A stretch of DNA of 7,095 nt, taken from assembly GCA_016778825.1 (NCBI GenBank), contig JADHOU010000079.1, positions 1 through 7,095 of the forward strand. Reading direction: 5' to 3'. Within the stretch, counting starts at the first letter, position 1. Every line of letters begins with the position of its first letter. The position numbers were made by a program, and so were the translations under genes. This document shows positions 6,080 through 7,095 of this stretch, piece after piece. This DNA is from Candidatus Puniceispirillum sp. (lineage in GTDB: Bacteria > Pseudomonadota > Alphaproteobacteria > Puniceispirillales > Puniceispirillaceae). Below the pieces are notes generated by a model. The model saw only the letters and a list, made by a program, of their open reading frames with translations, made no database searches and was not told the origin of the DNA.

Positions 6080-6886
6080 TTGGCCAAATCACGAAAAACA
6101 AAGCAAGATAACGGCGCGACCATTGATACGGCTGATCAAAAACAGCGTGCCGATGCCTTGCTGTTGACGCGTGGGCTTGCGCGTTCGCGTGATCGGGCGC
6201 GTGATCTGATTGCCGAAGGTGCGGTTCTGGCGGCTGGTGAGATCGTGCGTAAAGCCTCAAAAATGCTGGCAATTGATTGTGAAATTACGGTAACGTCGGC
6301 TGGTAATCCGTGGGTCAGCCGCGCTGGCATGAAATTGGCCGGCGGGCTGGCCGAATTTCCGATGATTGAAGTGGCTGGCCGTTACGCGATTGATATTGGT
6401 GCCAGCACGGGTGGCTTTACCGAAGTGTTATTAGCGCATGATGCCGCGCATGTTGTTGCCATTGATGTTGGCAATGGGCAATTGGCAGATCATTTAGCAA
6501 CCGACCCGCGGGTGACGGTGATGGATGCCACCAATGCCCGCTATCTAAAGCTGGATATGCTTGCCGAGGCGCCCCAGCTTGTGGTTTGTGATGCGTCGTT
6601 TATTTCACTGAAAAAAGTGCTTGTGCCAGCGTTGAACATGGCCGCTGCCGGTGCTGGTCTTTTGGCCTTGATCAAACCGCAATTTGAAGTTGGCAAAGGG
6701 CTTGTTGGAAAAGGTGGCATTGTTCGCGATCGCCATCTCCATGAAATGGTGATTGCTGATATTGAGAGCTGGCTGGTGACTGAAATGGGCTGGCAGCATC
6801 TTGGAACCGCCGCATCGCCGATCGCCGGGCCCGATGGAAACCGCGAATTTCTGCTTGCTGGCAAAAATCCTGCAAAGGCAGGCTAG
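6080..6886 (+). CDS. tlyA: TlyA-family rRNA 2'-O-methyltransferase (S4 + FtsJ-like)
   Basis: This family uses S-adenosylmethionine to methylate ribose 2'-OH groups of cytidines in rRNA; in mycobacteria loss gives capreomycin resistance. Many entries carry the old label 'hemolysin A'. The protein is 268 residues and starts at TTG. An S4 RNA-binding domain spans about residues 23-80 (RADALLLTRGLARSRDRARDLI). The FtsJ-like domain follows, with the SAM-binding block DIGASTGGFTEVLL at 105-118 and AIDVGNGQL at 127-135. The catalytic K-D-K-E tetrad can be placed at Lys85 (SRAGMKL), Asp171 (CDASFISLKK), Lys199 (IKPQFEVGKG) and Glu256 (GNREFLL). The first 20 or so residues are hydrophilic and charged and precede the S4 domain. 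It lies 54 bases after dxs in the same direction, so the two are probably co-transcribed; dxs-tlyA adjacency is frequent in bacteria. Exact rRNA target sites cannot be read from the sequence. Confidence 0.95.
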   Translation: MAKSRKTKQDNGATIDTADQKQRADALLLTRGLARSRDRARDLIAEGAVLAAGEIVRKASKMLAIDCEITVTSAGNPWVSRAGMKLAGGLAEFPMIEVAGRYAIDIGASTGGFTEVLLAHDAAHVVAIDVGNGQLADHLATDPRVTVMDATNARYLKLDMLAEAPQLVVCDASFISLKKVLVPALNMAAAGAGLLALIKPQFEVGKGLVGKGGIVRDRHLHEMVIADIESWLVTEMGWQHLGTAASPIAGPDGNREFLLAGKNPAKAG

Positions 6887-6895
6887 TCTATCCGT

Positions 6896-7095
6896 TTACG
6901 ACAGATCAAAACTGCATTGGGCTTTGTGCCGCATTAATAGATCGGCAAGCACCAGCGACATCATCGCTTCGGCGACCGGAACGCCGCGAATGCCAACACA
7001 AGGGTCATGCCGCCCTTTGGTGACAACATCGACATTTTGATTGTCACGGTCGATTGATTGGCGCGGGGTCAAGATTGATGATGTTGGCTTGATCG
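6896..7095 (-). CDS. aroC: Chorismate synthase, C-terminal part only
   Basis: This enzyme converts 5-enolpyruvylshikimate-3-phosphate to chorismate, the last step of the shikimate pathway, using reduced FMN. Only the last 65 codons and the stop lie in the window; the rest continues beyond position 7095. Reading the - strand gives [14 protein letters not shown], then [19 protein letters not shown], then [13 protein letters not shown]. These match the conserved C-terminal region, including the third chorismate synthase signature (R-H-D-P-C...V-A-E-A-M). The protein ends shortly after, at FDLS. The gene points toward tlyA with 9 bases between the two stop codons. No intrinsic terminator for either gene is obvious in that space; the weak 5-bp hairpin at 6869-6882 lies inside the tlyA end and has no T-tract. 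Confidence 0.95.
   Translation of the reverse strand, partial: IKPTSSILTPRQSIDRDNQNVDVVTKGRHDPCVGIRGVPVAEAMMSLVLADLLMRHKAQCSFDLS

Noticed and set aside
6079..6088. TTTGGCCAAA palindrome over the tlyA start codon
   Set aside because: It is only ten bases and is explained by the Leu/Met-Ala-Lys codons; there is no second copy nearby.
6801..7040. 79-codon + strand frame spanning the tlyA-aroC junction
   Set aside because: It overlaps the end of tlyA and lies opposite the clearly conserved aroC C-terminus. No similarity or start signal supports it.
1..7095. A previously undescribed system, mobile element, CRISPR array or RNA gene
   Set aside because: I looked for terminal repeats, transposase or integrase motifs, regularly spaced repeats, tRNA-like folds and clusters of unknown genes, and found none. 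All full-length genes belong to known housekeeping families.

Overview
The window looks like ordinary chromosomal DNA from an alphaproteobacterium. Its GC content is moderate (by eye about half), coding density is high, and every gene I recognise is housekeeping. The 7Fe ferredoxin next to a CarD/CdnL regulator, the short Xre regulator of the 'RETLELVR..YY' type, and the series xseB-ispA-dxs-tlyA all fit that class. The moderate GC and protein style would suit a marine lineage such as SAR116, but that is a guess from memory and not shown by the sequence.

Layout, left to right. Positions 3-326 hold the 3' part of a seven-iron ferredoxin gene (fdxA). A 246-bp gap with a good candidate promoter leads to carD (573-1076), which ends at a clear intrinsic terminator (1139-1162). 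A proline iminopeptidase gene (pip, 1202-2143) follows. A 133-bp gap with a perfect inverted repeat precedes a small Xre-family DNA-binding regulator (2277-2627). The conserved C-terminal tail of that regulator continues in the -1 frame (2624-2743), so the gene looks frameshifted, or is read by recoding or translational coupling. Next come xseB (2777-3043), ispA (3052-3957), dxs (4088-6025) and tlyA (6080-6886), all on the + strand. The 3' end of aroC (6896-7095) lies on the - strand, converging on tlyA with only 9 bp between stop codons.

How the genes work together: dxs makes DXP, the entry compound of the MEP isoprenoid pathway, and ispA condenses the resulting C5 units to farnesyl diphosphate for quinone, undecaprenyl and related lipids. 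xseB encodes the small subunit of exonuclease VII, and tlyA an rRNA 2'-O-methyltransferase. CarD sets RNA polymerase activity at stable-RNA and housekeeping promoters, AroC completes the shikimate pathway, and the ferredoxin carries electrons.

I found no mobile element, CRISPR array, RNA gene or defence-like system, and nothing that is convincingly a new biological system. The most interesting points are the split Xre regulator, the perfect hairpin that would cover the only plausible ribosome-binding site of xseB, and the inverted repeat upstream of the regulator. No gene-free stretch exceeds 300 bases.
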